A model generated the notes under the pieces. The model ran no database searches. It saw only the letters and a program-made list of their open reading frames with translations, and had not been told where the DNA came from. The position numbers were made by a program, and so were the translations under genes. Below, one piece after another: positions 10,578-23,400 of a stretch of 64,000 nucleotides of DNA. This stretch comes from Anisakis pegreffii (lineage: Eukaryota; Nematoda; Chromadorea; Rhabditida; Anisakidae): NCBI GenBank assembly GCA_035041965.1, contig JAPYMA010000457.1:1-64000 (forward strand), in the 5' to 3' direction. Numbering within the stretch: the stretch's first letter is position 1; each line of letters starts with the position of its first letter.

Positions 10578-13500
10578 GTAAGCGTTACTGCAGTCAGCTG
10601 AGCAGTCATTAAAAGTGCCATAACATTGCTGTGCTAATCTGTTTGACTCATTTTCTTAACGGACCTCATTCTTAGTCAGTCAGTTCAACATGAGAAATTC
10701 GTGTTGAATAGTTTTTGATGACGAAAGATTCTCAAAAATTCTTAAATTTCTGTGAAAGGAATACGTTTTTCAATTAATACTTCCCAATGTACAAGTTCAA
10801 TGTTGTTACTTTTCCTATTTTGCCAACTAACACTGCCATCATTCCAAGTGGCGTATTTTATTGAGCTATCCAATATCAGCTTTGGTCACTTATTTTCTGA
10901 GATTGTTTATGAGAAGAATTTCTGGTGCTGAAGAGTGTTGTTTGCGTTGAATTCATCAAACCTTGAAAGGGGAAAGTGAACAATTCGAGTGGTTTCAAAA
11001 TAAATAATGTGAAGAGGGGAATGAGTGTGGTTTGGTCAGTGGAGGATTAGAGAGATTATTTATATTCATATAGTCTTGAGAATTGCTGATGCCCACTGCT
11101 CATTATTTTTGCGATTTGTTTGCGTCATTTCCTTATTGATCTTGGACGATAATAGCTTGCTGCCGGGCGTTCGTTTATTTCGTTCAATTCATCGGTTTTG
11201 CTCGAACAATTAGTTTCAAATTAACGCTTGCATGAGATGAATTGCTATTGTGTGCGAGATCACTATTATGGAAGGACGACGAGTTTTATGCCGTTAGCGG
11301 ACAAAGGAATTCGGTGTTTGGCTAATCGCTTTTATATCGAATACATCGAGTCAAATATTGCAGTAAAACAATATGGTTTCGAAAGTATACGAATTTTAAG
11401 AAGATAAGAATTGATGGCATATGCAATGGCATGTTGTGTTTTGATGAAATACGTTTGAGTAAAAATAAACAGTAGTTTGAGTGAAAATATTGCAGTATAA
11501 CAACGAACATTTGACGAAATTTTCTGCTTTCTGTTTTGATGAAAAGCGATTATTCACTAATCACCGAACAGCAGTTCTATTTTCAACGATGGTATTGCAT
11601 CGGTGGAGTTCTCCGTTGCAATCATCTCGCATATCATTCAAAAATTTCGCCGTATTCTAGCCACAGATGTATGTCCGACCGAACTTCATGAACATCTCCA
11701 CTAGCTGAAGCTAACCTCAAGATTCATTTTTCTTGATGCAAAATATAATCACTCTCTTTCTCTGATCTAGCTATTGTTAACATCGCGAGTCTTGTTAGTC
11801 TCGTACACCGAACAAAATTGATGCTAACCTTCGTTGTAATGTGTTAAAATTAATTGATTCATTATCCAATCATGCTAACAAACTGATCACTTTCAATTGT
11901 TGCAAAGTGTTTGTTATTAGATTTATTTCTCTGTTTTCCGAAGACCCACCATAAATTTACGATTCAATATTATTGCATTATTTTCATTCTCTTCATTGCC
12001 TTCATTCCACAACTCATTTATATGCTCTTGTCCGCGCAATACAGCTAAAATTGAGCGTTCAGTGTTCTTGATTAATCTGTCTAGGATAAAATTATACCTC
12101 CTGGTTACAAACAGAAGGACATTTGGATGAAAATCAGATCTCCATCGCACTCAAATATCGCATTTGGATATGAGTTACGAATCAATTTCGAACGATCATC
12201 GCTTTCGTAATCCTACAATATGTTCCGTATTATCTCCAAATCGATACAAATTGCAACTGAATCGCAAAGTTTTTCAGCCATTAAGGGGAAAAATTTCTCA
12301 GTTCTGTTCGCCGCATTTTCGAATGTTAATCATTATTCTCAGTGGTGATTTGCTCGGGACTGGTGTTTATTCAAAACAGCTGAAGATAGTCGTAAATCAT
12401 TTGCGCGATGTGATGTGATATGATATGATTGATAGATAGATAGATGTGACGCATTCATATTAATGCGACTTGCAAGATGTCATTTCTTGCAGTCGTTGTT
12501 TGATAAAGTCGAACGATTTCATTACATTCTTGCTCAACATAATAACCAGACATTTTTCTCGTAATTCCACCAATTTTTCCATTTCACTTTTTTTCATTGT
12601 GTTCGCAATGAATTGCTTGTAATGACGCAAGCTCAAAAACGTTCTCTGTTTAAGAATTATCAATCAGATTATTTTCGAACTGATTGCTGCACTAACAACA
12701 TAGGAGGAAGGATAACATCCGTCAAGTCAATCATTTGCTTTCTTTTTTGACTTTGACTATTCGGTGCACATTAGTTTTTGATGAAAAACAGCAAAAGCAA
12801 TTTGAAAATCTTTAGCACCGAAGTTGCTGTAGTTGTTTTTTTTGTTCCATGAGTGTGGTCCCTTGTTTGTTTGCAGTGGTGAAAAGATATGAAATTTACT
12901 AATTGTAAGAAATTGCAGTTTCAATTAGTGTTTCCTTTGATTTGAGGATAATAGTGCGATAGAAGGAAAATAAAACGATGCAGACATCCTGAAATCAGAG
13001 CAGCCATAATGGTGAGGTGAGCAGTTGTGGTTTGTGAAGGAAGTGGTGGTGTTTCAGATTTGAGATGAATGTAGAGTGAGCGATTGATTGCTGAAATTTT
13101 ATGATCAGAATGTTGACCAATGAGAAAATTTCCTCTCCATCAGCAAGCATTGCTCATTATCAGAAGGGTTTTCACAATATAATCGTGAAGTGATAATCCT
13201 AAAATATCCTAAAAATTTCACTCGTATTCCTCTCGTACTTACATCCAAAAATTCAACTTTTTTCTGTCGTATTCGTTTGATTGAATGTAGATTGAGAGTT
13301 TGTTTAGGGTCTTGAGAGACTGTGATGATTATTAATTTAGGATATAAATTCGAATCAGTTTATAGCCTAAAGCGATGCTGTCAGAAGTAGCGTTTATGTT
13401 GTATCGATGAGCCTACGAGTTGATTTCTGGAGTAGCGACGGACGACCATAAACACGTAGTGGATGTGATTTGCAAGTGAAGATTAAATACTTGAGTAATA

Positions 13501-16500
13501 GGCAAGCGTAAACAAACGAACATCTATCTATCTCTTTCATATTATCATAGCAACTCGTTCAGGTTTGCTGATCCATGCATTCATATGATTCAGTTGCTTC
13601 GCGAATGATGCGATCTGCTTACACGATGAATTGAGATGATGCGTTATGAATTGCACATTACATGATTTTGTTTGCCCTACGTTGAATTATCCTAAAGCAA
13701 GTTTCTTTTAAACTTCTTTCTGCAACCTTTAACATCTATTGCTAGCAACACAAAACAACATTGTTAATGTAGATGATTAATTCGTGAGTTTTTTAGATGG
13801 CATTGGAGTTCGGAGTGTGATTAATGAGCGTATCGATTTCTAGATCCGATTTCTTTCTGTGATTTAGGGATTTCCACAGATTTTTCTGGGATTTTTCTCA
13901 TTCATCAACTTTTTCGACCAATTGATACTTCAAAAAAAGGCGTTCGAATGAGATTCATTATGTCTGTTTGTTTATTTGTAACAACATCGCTGATAAATGA
14001 GGACAGAGCGTGTGGTGTCCGTTGATAAGTAGCATCATTTAACGAATTGTGGAGAGTGTGTGGCCATTAAATGATGTATATGGATGAATGGAGAATAGCA
14101 TCAAATGATGGTCAAACGAAATTCGATCGAAACTTGCACGAGATGCGCATCATCATTTGATTAATGACAGCAGTAGGTTAAATTTCATGTGTTCATTGGG
14201 TGGTTGTGGCTCGTCTATTGGTGAGCCGAGTGAATTATCACAGATGAGTCGAGTCGCCTTGTCATAAATCAGCATGTTCAGCTGAATAAGCCGTTCGACT
14301 TGAATGTGCGTAATAATCGGTCGTGCATTCGAGAATCGAGTGCAACAAGCGTTGAATCTAAATGCCTCTAATTTATGAGCGAAAGACGGACGGAATCACT
14401 TGAAATAATTCAATTATTTGATGCATCAGGCAGAATAAGGGATAACGCAATGGGATGTGTATAGTTTTTGGTTAGTTCATGCGCAGTGTTCAGCAATCAA
14501 CCAAAATCTCAATTTATTCGTCTCAATTTATCTACATCACTAACTTCTTGTTTTGTTGCGGCGAAACATAGCTGTGTAAACTGTACCGAATCGATTCCGA
14601 AACTTTCAACTGAACTGTCGAAAATGTTTAATTCATTGTATTTGTAATCAGAATTGCACATTACCAGATGAATTCACTGCGAACTCATCAGCTGTAAGAG
14701 CTTATTAATCCATCGGATGGAAGATACTGTTTACTTGGAAGTTGGTTTTCGAATTTTGGTTTTGCAGATAATATATAATTATAATCCGCATCAAGTGCAG
14801 TGAATGCGATAATGAATGTCGATGAGTCAGTTCATTTTGAAGAGAATTTTAAACAAATCTGATTGGTTGGAATGTGTTGGGATCGTATGAAATTAATTGC
14901 TTGAATTTTGTACTCTTAATTGCTACTTCCAGAAAGGACCGCCTCATTAGGTGGCATTGAAATGCTCATTGTTATTATCGGCATTGACAAATGCAAGCCT
15001 AGGTTGCGATTGTTTGAAGCACTTTCAATGGCTCGTTAGTACTATTAACGATTCGTTCCTCATGTGAATACCTGGTTGAATCCGAATCTTCAAACGGCAA
15101 AGCACTGATTGTAAGCATCTTCTTTGATAATGATCCGAAAAACTCATCTTTACTTCGAAAGTTTATATGCATATGAATGATCGTTTGTTGGACCCATTGT
15201 GCCGAAGTACGGTGTTTACAGTGTGACTTACTCATTATCATTATCACCGTTATCGATAGTAAAAACAATGATGATGTCAACTGAATTACTGATTACGGCA
15301 AACATGGATGTTTTATCACTATCACTTCTCACTGTTACTTCACATAATTGACATTATTTGCCATCATAATTTATTCATGTTATCAATTGATAATGAACAG
15401 GCTGAGTTGATTGTATTATCAGCTGACAAATCACTTCAGAATGGTTATCTTCTATTCCTATTCAGCAGCTTCATCGTTCAAACAGCAGTTCCAGAGCAGT
15501 TTCATCTATCTGCTTCGCTCCGTTTCTTTATTTCCAATTATGCGCAGTTGTTTGCATCAACTGAATTCCGTTTCTCATTAAGTTTGATGATGGTCATTTC
15601 CGATGTTTTGGTAAAACGATTTCATCCAACCCCTATGCAGTGATGAATGCATTTTCCATGACCAAAGCTCATTTCAACAAGCATAAAAATGCACTACTCT
15701 ATTTCGATGTTCTCCATTTGCGTTTTACGAGACCGTTGATTAATGTCGAATCGCATTCATCTATCGAGTAACCAGCCCATTTATTAGCGTTATACATTAA
15801 CACTGACTTTGAAAGATAGTATTCAGTGAAATTTTTCTTGAGGTATTTTCCTCAAGGCATTTTCCTCGAGTTTCTCGAAAGTGTGGCATATTACTGCGAA
15901 ACTTTGACCGAGACTATTTCAGCTTGTCGTCGTTTCAAGAAAGCTCACTTCTTTGTTAATGATAACTTCGTATTCTTAACTATCAAAACAAATATCACAT
16001 CATTAGCACGAACAGTTTCTGACTCGTTAGTTACGATTTAGTGATCAGTTTCTGATCTTCGTTATTCTCATTTTCAACTTTTCCCCTTGAGCGATGGCCG
16101 TTTCATTCGTTGGTGAAATTTCTAATCAACACGATCTTCCCAATATTCTTCATTTGAACTTGTGAAATGTGCATAAGTTAACTGAATGTTTTCCTGATAT
16201 TTGATATTTTTTCCTTTTCCTTTGCTAAAACCATGCCGTCTCGTTCTTACCGCAACTACCAACATTTCAACGTTTTTCATCCACAAACAATGAAAATATC
16301 TAACGAGTATTTTCTCGAATCCATAAAAACTTTTGGATGCTTGTCTGCACTAACGTACAAATGTTACGTTAGATCACAGCGAAAAGTTAACTAAAATACT
16401 AATTCCATTGAATGTCACTGCTTCTATAATAGGTGGTGTCATAGGTTCAAGATCATAGCAACCGCGCGTGCAGCAACAACGAAAGTGTCTTCTGAATATG

Positions 16501-17970
16501 AAATTTGACATGAGTTCGATTTCTTCGATGGTTTCACTTGAAATCAACATAATGCACCTTGTTCCCACTTGAACATTTTGAGAGTGTTCGATACTTCTCC
16601 TCAACTAATTTGTACTTCTCTCGCAAGTTCTAATGAATACAAATTCGTGTCGATGCATCTAATGAGATGAAATCGTGCGCGTTGCTTATGAATTGTATGG
16701 ATACCTCTCAAAAGCGTTCATCGCGTCTGAAACACCAATTGCGTGCAGTTAATTTCGACTTAACTGACTGCAAAAAATTGTGCCTTTGCAGACGGTTAAT
16801 TTCGGTTTTGCATGAGAGAACTGAGTTCTTTATTCATTGCATTTTTGTTGAATTGATGTGTTTTTGCTTCAGTCAAACGTTTCCCTGGGAATGTGTGGAA
16901 TTTGATCGTTTCATTAAATTCGCATCCAGCTTTCCTCATTTCATTTTAAAATTTTCATAGTGTTCCCATTTTAATGGCCAACCTTCGGCAAATTCTCTGC
17001 AAATTCACAGTATTCTTCTGTTCTTCCGATAGGATTTTTGAAAATCTCTTGAGGCCCATTTCGAAAACTTCGAGGATATACTGTCGATAGGATGATTGAT
17101 CGTCGATGGCGGAAGTTATTTAGGGGGAGCAAAGCACCGTCAATATGATAATAGATTTGTTGAATGGCGAATGAACTTTGTAAACTTAATTTTAAAGAGG
17201 AAGTCAGCTGTTATTTTGACAATTCAACATTCAGCAACAATAACATCAATGTATTCAACATTCACAGCTAACGAATACACATGTAAGAATCATCTTCGCA
17301 TCAATCACACACATACATACATCCGTTCATTCACTTAGATAATAATTATTTGGATTCGTTGAATATCTTTATGGCAAGGGAGAATCTGTTATGAGATTGA
17401 GGTGGTGGATGCGAAATAATCAATTAAGGTCATTGACAAATAGCACAGATGAATGATAATGATACACGGGAAATTTATGATCATTCGCCGAAAATTTATG
17501 ATGAAATATTGGTGATAAAGATCGAATGCAAGTGTTTCTCTTGGAGCATATCGAAGGTTTCAAGTAAACAAGCAAGCATCGTTGTTCATTGCGGAGGAGT
17601 TTTTTGCGAATGTTTTTCTCTCCATTTTGACGCTCTTTCAATTAATAGAGAACGAAAAAAAAGTGAAGAATTTTCAGTTGTCTCGTCTCGGCAGTCATTT
17701 TGATTCCATTTTCCGATGTGGATTTTATTGTTGCTACGCAATGTGCAGGTGCTCTTGAATCGAGTCGCTTTATTTGCGCTTACGTTTAGCAAAATAAATA
17801 CATTCCTGACTGGCGATCTTCAAGGCACAACCAGAAACAGAAGATGCGTATTTTATTTGCAGAAAATTCTGCGTATTCTTGAAAAATTTTCTGGGCACCT
17901 CCATTCTGAGGAACCAATTTTGTGTCGTGGCCATTGAAGCGTTCATTTACGTCGGAATGAAACCGGAAAA

Positions 17971-18017
17971 GTTTTCCCAAGGCAAGTATCCGAGCGGATA
18001 TCTTCCCTTGGGAAAAC
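17971..18017. repeat. Short inverted repeat
   Basis: Arms GTTTTCCCAAGG and CCTTGGGAAAAC (12 bases, perfect) flank a 23-base spacer. There is no adjacent T-run or gene to suggest a role. Confidence 0.6.
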
Positions 18018-19599
18018 TCAAAAATTTTTGAAGTGTCCGAATGAGTGTTCAACGTTCAGCAAAATTCAACAAACTCCAAACTGCCTGAGATGAGCTGATC
18101 TGGTACAGTCGCTCGAATACTCACAAGTCCAGTCTCCCATCGGTTGATTATTGCGCATCCTCATATTGCTTATCTGTTTCATTCATTTCGATTTTTTTTG
18201 CTTGGATAAATTATCCTTCAATTTTTTCGAACAATTTTCGATCTGTGACGTTGGGATGTATTCATATATGCATTCCGTATCATTTGCTCATTACTTTCCC
18301 AGCGTTTTTGGGACAGTGGCACTAATTCTGCATTCAAATCGATTAAATTCTTCGAAAGATGGAGAAATATTTCATTCTTTTGCGGCTTATATTTTTAATC
18401 GTTGACTGTGCACTTTAGAATATTTTCATGCAAAAACGCAATAAACTAACAATTAAAGCTGCGAATAATAAGGAGACTGCGAATCAAACGTATAATTTGA
18501 TGTGATCACGTACTCGTAATTCGTTCTCGTCTGAAATTCATTGATAAGTGCAAATGTATAATACCACGTTCTCCTCAGTATCGACAACAAGCAAAGAAAA
18601 GTTAGTAATTTACTCAAATGTGTAAACTCATTACAAATCCAGTGTTATTTGGACTTGCTGATGGTGCCACTAATAATTCGAATTATGCACAACAGAAGTG
18701 AATTTGATGTTGTTCACTGTTATGTTCGTGTTGATAAACTGGACTCATTGAAAGCATCACACATTGTGATGCGTCATAACAATCAGCTATGTCGAGATTG
18801 GTCCATCGTTGTATGGTTCTGGTCTACTTGGTTAATGTTATGCTCAACAAATTTACATCATCTCATCAAAGATCACTCATATCGAACAGGAAGTTAGTTG
18901 TATTGCATAAAAGAAAATTTATGACATCTCGATTGAAGTTTGCATCATCGAAATGATTGATGATGTTAGTTTTTATCGTAAGCTCATGCCTCATTCCTCT
19001 GCAAACTCGCTTACTTGATTGAGAGAAGAAACATTGCGCAGACTTTCGAACGACTTCCAGGGTGTAGATAGCTGGATAGATCCGTATGTTTCATTGGATT
19101 TGTCCAGGTGATACTACGATAGGATAGGATGGTGAACAATCGCATAACTAATGAAGTGTTGATTGTAGTCATTTGTTTCACAGCAATAATTATTCATAGT
19201 GGTGAGATCCAATGTCAACAGTTAACCGCTTGAAGATACCTCATTTGAAGTTATTGACTTTGATAGAGGTGAAACATATGTGCAGAAACAAAGAACTAAT
19301 GAAGTTTAAGCTGAGTAAAGATTCAAATTTTACGAGTGTGTTAAAAATAAAGCGAAAGCATATTTCAGAAGTTAGAGCAAATTTTGGTGTTTAATGCTGT
19401 AAAAATCTGTATGTGTGACAGTTGATGATGATTTTGATAACTGATAATTATATCTCTGATTGACATAATAATTGATAGAAATTTTTGTGATTGACAATCA
19501 ATGCTGATTTTCCAGAAAAAGTGTGTGAAGGTTGGCTATTGAACGTGTCGGCCCACCAGAAACTTTAGACATAGAGCATTCTATGTTGAAAATTCTCAC

Positions 19600-20486
19600 T
19601 GTAATTCGAAGCCTCTTTTAGCCCCTCAAAATCAAATTCATGTAGCGGGCCAAAAAATTTTGTCGGCGTTTCACCGGCACGTACACGTACATTTTCTGGA
19701 TCCATCTGTGCTCATCTGAGCATTTTAATAAAAAATCATGCACGGTTTCTGCTTTCTTGAGCGCATCACTGACAACAGAGGTTGTTTGGAAGCTCCGACT
19801 CATCCAACGAGGGGATGGTTTCTTTAGCCACGGAGGATATATCCGTATTTCAGACAGTGAGAGGGTCACGAACCAAAGCGATGATGTTCCTCGGGATGGA
19901 GTAGTCGTCAAATCTGGACTTGAAGTTGGCCTGTAGCCGTTTGATGAAATCCACCATTGTATTTGTCACTTGTCCCCGTGCCTGTAATTTCAGTGTACTG
20001 AAGTGCGGGAACCTGCCACTTGTTATGTCTGACTAGAACAAATGCAGCTTCTTGGTAAACGATTCAAACTTTTCAATCATATCTACAATGGATTTGTCTT
20101 TCCCCTGCAGCCGAAGGTTAAGCTGTTTCAGATGACCAAAAATATCAGTCCAAAATGCCACATTGGACATGGATAATTCATCTTGTAGAAAGGCAAGGTG
20201 GCCGTTTGCAATTCGTGTCTTGCTTAGGCTCAAGAAGGTCTTGACCTCATCCAGTAGTGCGCAGAAGCGCTCCAGCGCTTGGTCTTTACTTAACCAACGC
20301 ACGTCGTTATGGAGCTACCCTGCTCAGACTATTTCACGATTTTTGCGACAAGCCTAAGCCTACAGATGAGGGCAAAACGTGTTTAAAAAATAAGGAAAGA
20401 AAAAACAATTTAAAAAACATGTCGACCCGCCAGTCATTCGCTCGGAGAAAATTTGTCCTGCTGTCAAAACAACTTGCCCACCCCTG
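19600..20486 (-). mobile_element. Decayed hAT transposon with one recognisable terminus
   Basis: On the minus strand the sequence at 20,486 begins CAGGGGTGGGCAAG, the typical start of hAT terminal inverted repeats. The transposase remnant follows in the same orientation. The opposite terminus was not found near 19.5 kb, so the left border is approximate. The eight bases outside the known end (GTATAAAG, 20,487-20,494) would be one copy of the target duplication; I do not see its partner. Confidence 0.6.
19618..20318 (-). pseudogene. hAT-family transposase remnant (GTF2IRD2/ZBED-like C-terminal part)
   Basis: Minus-strand frames carry the family's hallmark LHNDVRWLSKDQALERF, then HLKQLNLRLQGKDKSIVDMI, FESFTKKLHLF, PHFSTLKLQ, and further on FIKRLQANFKSRFDDYSIPR and RDPLTV. 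The order is that of domesticated and transposon hAT proteins related to GTF2IRD2, ZBED5 and FAM200. In-frame stops occur after KKLHLF and RDPLTV and the reading frame shifts afterwards, so it is not functional. The zinc-finger and N-terminal catalytic parts are absent. The element end at 20,486 lies only about 170 bases upstream, which points to an internal deletion. Confidence 0.8.
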
Positions 20487-20494
20487 GTATAAAG

Positions 20495-23400
20495 TATAAT
20501 TTAACACCTGAACCCATTGCAAAGTGAAGCTAAATCACAGCTGAATTACTATAATTACAATACTCATTGTGTATGAATCACAGCTGAATTACAATAATTT
20601 CGAAGGAACGAGTGCTCAGATAAGATGAAGATTGCGTAGGCGTTTGTAAATTTCCATCATTCGGCAGCACTGTTGTTATAAATGACAAAAATTGCAAGTG
20701 TGACTTTTAGATAAGAATTAAGTGCGAGGATTTTAATTGAAAGGCGGGCAGCGGTCGGATATGTGAGTTGATTGATGCAATTTTTGATGTCGCTGATGCT
20801 ATCGATCGAAACGTCATCATGTTAGATTCATTGTTTTGAACAATTATCAAATCATTCACCTCAGTTGCTATCGCAGTTATTCGTTGCCCTTTATCCTTTA
20901 TGATACTCCAAAAATTGTTCTCTTTCAGCAAAGATTTATGATATTCATCTTTCAGCAAAGATTTATGATATTCATCTAATTAAGTGGTGTGGATTTTGAA
21001 AAGGTTGATCGCTGCGTTGAAAAAAAAAAAGAAAAAAGTTGAATACTTCAGTGGATTTGAAGGAACTGAATGATTCAGACTTCAGACTCGAAATGAAGTT
21101 TATTGTTGTACAATGAATTGTTGGACAATCGGGTTCCCCACTTCAATTGAATTGCACGAAGTTTTCGTCGAATTAAAGCAGCGTAGTAGAACAGCGATCG
21201 TTGGTTGTGAGTGCATGTGTATGGAGCTGTTGACTTGTTTTTAAGAGTTGTTTTGGTGGAGATGATGAGGAAGCAACAAATGTTCTAATGAAGCCAAACA
21301 AAAGAAGCGAACTTTCCGATGGAAATAAATCATCGCGATATGATTCGAAACAATCTCATGTTCTCATCTGTAACACAAACAGTTGCTGATGAATGCATCT
21401 TGTGTGTGTGTCTGTAACAACGTTTTAAATCTGTTTGATGGTAGTGATCAAGTTGATGGAATCAATCAAATTAAGCTTTGTTGTTCGTGTGCAAGGCTAG
21501 AATCTGATGAAATCTGTTCTCTTCCATGAATAAGATAGTTGAAACCAGCTGTTATTTGCTGTGAGGGCGTTTGGCAGTTGTTTGTTGGGGAAATGTTCGA
21601 TTGCCACGAATGGGAAGCAAAAGATTTGCGAATGCAAATCTGCTGATTGCTTGGAAAAATCTTGCTTCAATAGCGTTTTCTTTTATTCTGTATGTTTGTT
21701 GGTCTCACTGAGTCACGCATACTATACTATTTGGTCTCTGGAATAGCTCGTTGTAAAATCTGAAGTTCGTTTGTTCGAGAATTGCAGCAGAATAATTTAT
21801 GGAAATTTCAATGGCTCATTACCGTGTTCAGTGTTTGGCGTGACTAAATGAATATCTCTGAAGAGTTCGTTTTCTTCTGAATTTCTCATGCGAATCATCC
21901 AATTGTTTCTGAGAATCGAGGAAATGTTACCATAACCATAGACCATTTTCGTGATTGAAGTGTCGGCGATTGAATATGAGAGCTGAACAGTTTTTACGAA
22001 ATTTTATGGCTTGAATGCTCTCGAATTATTTTCTCACGATAACTCCGTGTTTGAAGGTATCCAGCAGCAGATTTGTGAAGTCACTTCGAAAGTATCCAGT
22101 AAAATTTCCTGAATCTTTCTCATGATATTGCTGCGATATCACGCTTTCATTGTCGATCATAAAAACGAACTCTTACAAGACTGCGTTTTCCAACTACTAT
22201 GCTATTGATAATTTTTTAATGTTGTCCCTAAGTTCCTGTGAAATTCTGATCAAACAAAAGCGTTGTTCATTGTTGCATGTTTGAGGGAACGCAATTGTAA
22301 GCGCAATTTCTGTGAACGTGATTTGAGCGACATGATTCAGTGGGATAATGTTTTAAAAAATGACAAAACCCATTCGAATGAATGAAATATAGAATACTTG
22401 AGCGGTAACATAGGCAATTTTATTATAAATGTGAATCAGCTTGAGAGAGGTTAGGCGCGTGCCCGCATTTCAGACGCCTTCTCCGCATAGTTTTTCAGAA
22501 GTCTGAGTGTACTTCATGACCATTTTCACATACAGTTTTCCAGCCATCAACAGTGGCAGTGATTTATGGCGCTATTCTATTAATGTCATTCCAATACTTA
22601 GTCGTTATTATTTTCGATCATCCATCATCATTTTCAGAGACATTCGACCTGATTCGCTTATCGATTTTCCGTTCTCGAAACGTTCTCTTTCGTCCTATTC
22701 TTGATTCGATTCTGATTTCAGATTCCAGTTCCCGGTTTCTTTAATCCAGTCCAATCTCTTCGCCGAATGCTCCGTTCAGAAGATTTTCACCAATGGAAAA
22801 GTGGTTTCACTAGTTGAAGCGTTGAAGGTGTGGCAGTGATTTAAAATCAACGTTATTATATCCTAGAGCAAAATCGTTCAACTGCAATCTTTTATTGCGA
22901 GTTTATGCGAGGATGTTTGCGAAAGCGTTCGTCACATTTTTGTTCTATTAATCGCACTCTAATCAGCCAACATCCCAACGAAGGACCGGAAAAAGTCATA
23001 ATGAATGTTGGTCTAGAACTCTTAAGAAAGTGACGTTCTCATAGCAACGATCAACAATTATTTATGGTCTTTTGAAACGTCGACCTAATGAATCTTTTTG
23101 CATTTCAACTTGAACGAGTTGAAATTCTAGCTGAACCCTTCCTCTGCTGTGCCCATTTCCTAACGATTAAACTTTGATGGTCTAAAATTCATCAGAGATT
23201 ATCAGAAATAGTGACGCTCTAACCTCTAAATTTATAAAATTGATGATCCATCGCACTTTACTATTGGATAAGAACTGCACTTCACAGATCCAACAAGATA
23301 TCCAGGCACACCAGAAGAAGCAATATTCTCGAGTGGAGTGCATCTTTCGTTGATTTGCAAACTGCAACTTGGAGAGATCATCGCTCTTCGAAACGCCGCG

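Larger units (their letters stand above)
9917..19590. other. AT-rich DNA without a convincing gene
   Basis: Scanning both strands shows only short frames of skewed composition. A weak exon candidate (10,471-10,577) and a short hairpin (17,971-18,017) are listed separately. GATA-type repeats occur near 12,420-12,445. I see no RNA gene and no transposon ends here. Confidence 0.6.
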
